Shown: piece after piece, positions 59,651 through 64,000 of the stretch
How the letters are laid out: every line of letters starts with the position of its first letter
Position numbering within the stretch: position 1 is the stretch's first letter
Source of the DNA: Scylla paramamosain
Taxonomy: Eukaryota > Arthropoda > Malacostraca > Decapoda > Portunidae
Assembly: GCF_035594125.1 (NCBI RefSeq)
Contig: NC_087151.1
Span: 17,762,001-17,826,000, forward strand
Reading direction: 5' to 3'
Length of the DNA: 64,000 nucleotides
Notes under the pieces: generated by a model
What the model was told of the DNA's origin: nothing
What the model saw: the letters and a program-made list of their open reading frames with translations, nothing else
The model's database searches: none
Position numbers and translations under genes: made by a program

Positions 59651-60780
59651 TTAAAATTCACATATCTATAGAAGAGTTTGGGCTCATGTTTATACCTGTC
59701 TATTATATCTTCTTCAAACTGTCTTTGTTCATTCCTCAGGATCTTCACGTAATCATTTCTTGCTTGTTTGTAATTATTCCATAGGTAAATTCTTTTACTT
59801 ATCCTCCATTTTTTCCATGTATCCTCTTTCATCCTTCTTGCTGCTTCGCATCTTTTATTAAACCACTCTTTTTTTTGCCTGCTATTACTGTCTGCTTTTT
59901 AGGCACAAACTTTTTTTCACCTTCTTTATATATTTTAAGAAATTCATCCCTCTTCTCTTGGATCCCTGTAGCCTTATGGAACCTATCCCATCTCTCCTCT
60001 TGAAAAAATCAAAATCTGCCTTACAGTAGTTTAATCTCTCAGCATGGTATTCTTCATTCTTTTGATTCTCTATTTCCTCATTTATATTGAATTCTATGGT
60101 AGCATGGTCACTTTTGGCTAACAGACACCTTATGTGAACATTCTCAATTCCTTCTGGTTCCTTACTAAATAAAAGATCTAGTCTTGATGTTTTTCCATCT
60201 TTTTCAAATTTTGTATCACCTTTTATCCATTGAGTTAATATATTATCCATTGCCAGCTATAATAATTTATTTCCCCAAGATGATTCTGTTCCCTCCATGT
60301 ACCACTGTTCCCAACATACCTCCTTACAGTTAAAGTCTCCCATCATGATCAATTTATTACCTCTTAGCATTTCCTCTGTCCAGTTCACTGTGTCTTTTAT
60401 TATTATTTCATATTCTTCGTTTGACCAGGCATTGATTTTTGGTGGTACGTACATCACTATGTATTGTCTCTTTTTGCCTTGTGTATTTTCCACTCCAATT
60501 TTTTATGCTTCTGCTAATCCATTTCCATATTCTATTTCATCCACCTTTGAGCTCTTCTTAACTAGAAACATCACTCCTCCTCCTTTCTTATATGTTCTAC
60601 TTCTTTTCCATAAATTGTATTGATTTTGCCCAATGTTCTTTACCTCTAACTCATCATATAATTTTATTTCTGTGAGGCCCATTATATCTGGACTTTTCTC
60701 ATTTAAATAAACATTTAATTCCCTTAATCCCAAGATGAGTCCATTAACATAAATGTAAGCTACCTTCAAAATGCACTTTT
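59651..60780 (-). pseudogene. LINE-A element 9 endonuclease and linker
   Basis: Endonuclease: MKVAYIYVNGLILGLRELNV, KSPDIMGLTEIKLYDEL (catalytic Glu), NLWKRSRTYKKGGGVMFLVK, then IVMYVPPKINAWSNEEYEII, LIMMGDFNCKEVCWEQW, SSWGNKLL, TSRLDLLFSKEPEGI and CLLAKSDHATIEFNI (GDFN and SDH intact). Linker: ERLNYCKADFDFFKR and WKKWRISKRIYLWNNYKQAR. Frames break at 60500, 60255 and 59880. Confidence 0.85.
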
Positions 60781-60786
60781 TTCTCC

Positions 60787-61580
60787 TTAGCTAGTTTCCC
60801 TATTCTCCCTCTTGTTCAGGTACCACTTCCTCACTTTCATGTCCAACACCCTCCAATAAAATATCTCCTGTTCTTCCAATCTCTCCTTATTATTTGCCTT
60901 TACTTCCTCCCTCATTTTAATTAGCTCTTCTCTTTCCTTTTCATTTAAGTCTCTTCTCAGCCATATGTTTTTTGTTACCTCATCTTTAGCTAATTCCCAA
61001 GCCTCTGCCAGAGCCTCCTCAGCTTCCTTCTGTGATTTAAATTTTATACTTATGGGTCTGTGCCATTCACCTGTGAATTTCCCTACTCTGTGGTATTCTT
61101 CCACTTCATTAACTAGACATCTTCCCTCCTCTTGTACCTTTCCCACCACTTTGTTTTTACCTCTTTCAGCTCTTTCTCTCTTACTGTTTTGTTGATTTCC
61201 TTAATTTCCTTTTCTTTTTGTCAACTGTCTCTCTTACAAGAGATTCATTTGTCTTGATAACATTTACCACCTTTTGCATAATTTTGGCCTCATTTAATTG
61301 TTCTTCTATTATTTTCTCCCATACTGTATGGTCTCTTGCTCACTCATTTGTTTCTCCAACTTATCTACTTTCCTCTCAAACTTTACCTTATCTTCTTCTT
61401 GGAGCTTTTTCCATGCATCTTGACTTTCACTTAATTGCACTACAGTTTTGGCACTTCCTTCCACTTTCTTACTGCATTCCTTATCTCCAGAATGTTGCAT
61501 TTATTTCTTAGCTCTATGTTTTCAGCTCTCAATCCCTTCAGTTCTTTAAACCTTTCCTTTCGGCGCTTAAACTATTTTCC
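60787..61580 (-). pseudogene. LINE-A element 9 ORF1
   Basis: N-terminal coiled coil in pieces (RFKELKGLRAENIELRNK; KKLQEEDKVKFERKVDKLEK), then the 120-codon frame 60787-61149 with a probable RNA-binding fold: VEEYHRVGKFTGEWHRPISI, FKSQKEAEEALAEAWELAKD, IWLRRDLNEKEREELIKMRE and a basic end VLDMKVRKWYLNKR. The basic end resembles MDMRLRKWYRREV in copy 4, so both belong to one ORF1 family. Confidence 0.7.
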
Positions 61581-61600
61581 CGTTTGCTATGACGGCTAAA

Positions 61601-61794
61601 AATGGTAAACCTAGAAATTGTCAGAAAACTGTTTGAATACTAATAATTATTTTCTCTTTGTTATTCTGAATACAATGATATACTTTGTAGCTTGATGTGA
61701 CCTCTGAAAGTTCAGTTCATGCCTTATCAAGGATTCCTCCTCCTCCTGCTGTGTGATCTGTCTTCCAGAAACAGCCCGGAGAGCGATGACACTG

Positions 61795-61832
<38 letters not shown>

Positions 61833-62046
61833 CTCTCTCTCATTCTCACACTCTCACTCTCTCATTTTCTGAGACTGTTTTATGGAAAAGGCACATCTTA
61901 TATGCCATCAAATATGGTAATCTGTTCCTGGGCAAAAATTTTAAAAATTTCCTCTAATATCACTTAGATTGCAACAAAATGGATATAGAATGGCAGTAAT
62001 ATAAGGTATCTGAAACATAAAGGTCATAAAATAATAGTTATGATAC

Positions 62047-62096
<50 letters not shown>

Positions 62097-62110
62097 AAGT
62101 TACCTTCTAC
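61601..62110. other. No gene; CA/CT microsatellites
   Basis: (CA)n at about 61799-61828 followed by CT-rich DNA to 61865, dispersed repeat e copy 2 (62005-62056) and (CT)n at 62051-62093. Confidence 0.8.
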
Positions 62111-62117
62111 CATTTTA

Positions 62118-62324
62118 TTATAAAATCGAAGATAATGAAAAAATTAACATGAAAGAATGATAGGTATCATCTCTCTGTTCTGATAAAACAGTTGGATCCT
62201 GTAAATCATTTTCCGAGTCCTCACTAATGTCTTCGCTTTCTTCAGTTTCTTCTTCTAAATATTCACTGTCACTGTCTTCAAACTCAGAAGCACTGCTAAA
62301 TACATATGTTCTGTCCTGCTCCAT
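62118..62324 (-). other. Short acidic open frame, unidentified
   Basis: ATG at 62324 (minus): MEQDRTYVFSSASEFEDSDS followed by a Glu/Asp/Ser-rich stretch, 68 codons. Acidic N-termini like this occur in piggyBac-type transposases and in many nuclear proteins; no further domain follows. It could be a first exon or chance. Confidence 0.2.
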
Positions 62325-62381
62325 GGTGAGTTATGATCTGAGATCCTTCGCTCTTATCAGGATGTCTCTTCGCACTTATCA

Positions 62382-62417
62382 TGGTGCTTTCCACCCGGCA
62401 GGTGCTTTCCACCCAGC
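62382..62417. repeat. 18-bp direct duplication
   Basis: ggtgctttccacccggca is followed at once by ggtgctttccacccagcg. Confidence 0.85.
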
Positions 62418-62680
62418 GGGTCGCTGGGGTTGCCAAGTGTCGCCCGGAGAAAGGGAAAATAGCTTAGTTACTGCTAAATTTCCAGAGCTAGTGACAACAC
62501 TATACATGTGGAATCATGCCAGACACTTCCACTCACCATCTGACTCGAGAAACCACGCTTGGAGCTCAAAACTGAGGCGCAAAAATTCTTGATTACGGGT
62601 ATGATCGCCGTCGCTACGGACGCATTGATGCAATTGTATATATACGATTGCCGGAAGGAAAGGGTTAATTTGGCTTACCT

Positions 62681-63030
62681 GGGTCTCTTCCATAGTTCTG
62701 AATCTCTCCATCAGTTTTTCCATGTCACTTTCCAGGGCCAACACTCTTCTTTGCCATAGTTTTCTGCTAACCTCACTGTCACTGGCACAAAACCCTGAGA
62801 AGTTGTATTCTCCTGCCGCCAACTCGTTGCTTGGCATAAACAAACCACTTCAGTTCGGCTCCATTTTTCTCTTCTAATTTCCTTTCAATTCTACTTTTAG
62901 AATTACCTTTACCTTTTTCCTATTTTGTTATGGAGACGGAAACAGTGCTGCTCCAAACTCCCTACACCACAACTGGCTTATCTTGGTGATCGCTATCCAT
63001 GCGTCCTTTCAGCTTGGCTGCTCGTGTGTG
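62681..63030 (-). mobile_element. LINE ORF1 5' end fragment
   Basis: Minus-strand ATG at 62843 opens MPSNELAAGEYNFSGFC-type text and a coiled coil (WQRRVLALESDMEKLMERF, RTMEE) like ORF1 of copy 4 (RRRIITLQTKMKEMKDRFDK). About 190 bp upstream may be its 5' UTR, which begins beside the microsatellite tail of the next LINE-A copy. Similarity ends at about 62681 at a cag/gtaagc sequence that would be a good splice donor, so a host exon is the alternative. Confidence 0.45.
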
Positions 63031-63045
63031 CATGTGAGTATGTGT

Positions 63046-64000
63046 ATTTACCTAGTTACCTAGTTGTGGTTTACAGGAGGGGAGTAATCTCATAGTATCC
63101 CATCTCTATATCTATCCAGTTTGGTCTTAAAAGTATGGACAGTTATGGTAATGACAACATCTTCACTGAGTTCATTCCATTTGTTTACACTTCTGTGAAG
63201 AAAACTATACTTTTTGATGTCTCTTCTACAGTTAACTTTATTCAACTTCTTACTGTGTCCCCTTGTACTGTGTATAAAGTTATAAAAAACTCTTTGTCCA
63301 CATTTTCCATACCATTTATCATTCTATAAATGTTTATTAAATCTCCTCTCTCTCTCTCTGCTATTTTCAAGGATAAGAATTTCCAACATTTTTAATCTCT
63401 CTTCGTAGGTTGACTTACTCAACTCTGGAACCAACTTAGTGACTGCTCTTTGTACTCTTTCTAATTTTATAATATTGCTCTTTATGTGAGGAGACCACAC
63501 CACTGCCACATATTCCAATCTTGGTCTTATCATGGAAATCAACAACTTTTTTATAATTCCTTCATCTAAATATGAGAATGCCATTCTTATTCTTTTAACA
63601 AATTCATCATCTCTCCAGTAATTTTATCACTATGTTTGTCTGGAGTAAAATTTTAAGTAACTGTTACTCCTAAATCCACTTCCTCTTTTGATTTCTGTAA
63701 CTTCACACCATCCATCTCATAATGATATTGTATTCTTTTTCTTACTCTTACCAAACTCCATTACTTTACATTTACTTAAACTGAATTCCATTTGCCAAGA
63801 TTTACTCCATCAATTTATCTGATTTAAATCATCTTGCAGTACCATATATTCATTTACGTTTTCTACCCTTCTCATCTGCTTAGCATCATCTGCAAATAAG
63901 TTCATATAACTGTCTATTTCTTCATTTATGTCATTCACATATATTACAAACATTATCAGTCCCAACACTGACCCCTGTGGGTCACCACTAGTTACTTTCA
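63046..64000 (-). mobile_element. LINE-A copy 10, continues beyond the window
   Basis: Minus strand: end motif doubled (TTTACCTAGTTACCTAGTTG, 63048-63067); tail RRERRFNKHL and ERLKMLEILILENSRE; RPRLEYVAVVWSPHIKSNII; MAFSYLDEGIIKKL; near 63870 the palm YMNLFADDAKQMRR and GDPQGSVLGLIMF near 63960 (VPQG changed to DPQG). Catalytic Asp residues are kept. 3' subfamily as in copies 1 and 7. Confidence 0.88.

Larger units (their letters stand above)
57905..61600 (-). mobile_element. LINE-A-like element 9, near full length
   Basis: A 3.7-kb minus-strand LINE with ORF1, endonuclease, linker, RT and the 3' end ATTTACCTAATTG at 57955 (a diverged end motif) followed by a short TG/TATT tract. A separate subfamily from the plus-strand copies. 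About ten frame breaks and stops. Confidence 0.87.

Noticed and set aside
62227..62592. Plus-strand 121-codon frame with a Gly-Ala-Phe-His-Pro-Ala repeat
   Set aside because: It arises from the 18-bp duplication and the complement of the acidic frame; no motif supports it.

Overview
This is nuclear DNA from an animal, most probably a decapod crustacean (inference). Introns flank the only conserved host exons, short arthropod-type CCTAA tracts are present, long dinucleotide microsatellites are very dense, and the window is packed with decayed non-LTR retrotransposons. Nothing bacterial or viral was recognised, and no tRNA, rRNA or CRISPR array was seen. Many long open frames are only microsatellites read through (Ser-Leu, Arg-Glu or Tyr-Ile runs).

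Host gene content is small: a terminal exon of a TRPA-type cation channel (254-1015, +), one internal exon of the Elongator acetyltransferase ELP3 (49814-49995, -), and a possible terminal exon of an unidentified membrane protein (43900-44152, -). The rest is mobile DNA.

Layout. 1-14.5 kb: TRPA exon, microsatellites, a TA-flanked pogo-like element (2701-5070), LINE-B pieces, BEL/Pao-like fragments, a collinear duplicated set of three short repeats, and a Tigger-like relic (13142-14046). 14.5-21.2 kb: a decayed Ty1/copia element with LTRs, a half-tRNA-type primer site, gag, protease, integrase, RT and RNase H, interrupted by a LINE-B. 22.5-43.4 kb: LINE-A copies lying head to tail, each starting where the (AC)n tail of the previous one ends. 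One contains a complete DIRS-type tyrosine-recombinase retrotransposon (31724-37042); another contains a GC-rich, nearly intact LINE-C (39842-43130, -). 43.4-49.8 kb: Tigger relics, LINE-B, LINE-D and a Rex1-like LINE. 49.8-64 kb: ELP3 exon, a tandem block with expanded (GA)n, more LINE-A and LINE-B copies, and a near full-length LINE-A-like element on the minus strand (57905-61600).

Names LINE-A to LINE-E are local labels. LINE-A ends in CAACTAGGTAAA plus a microsatellite; LINE-B ends in poly(A); LINE-C ends in (TAA)n; LINE-D is a minus-strand fragment; LINE-E resembles Rex1/Babar. All but LINE-C are clearly disrupted. The strongest observations are the DIRS insertion, whose empty target site and circular junction can both be read inside this window, and the repeated LINE-A insertion at AC microsatellites.
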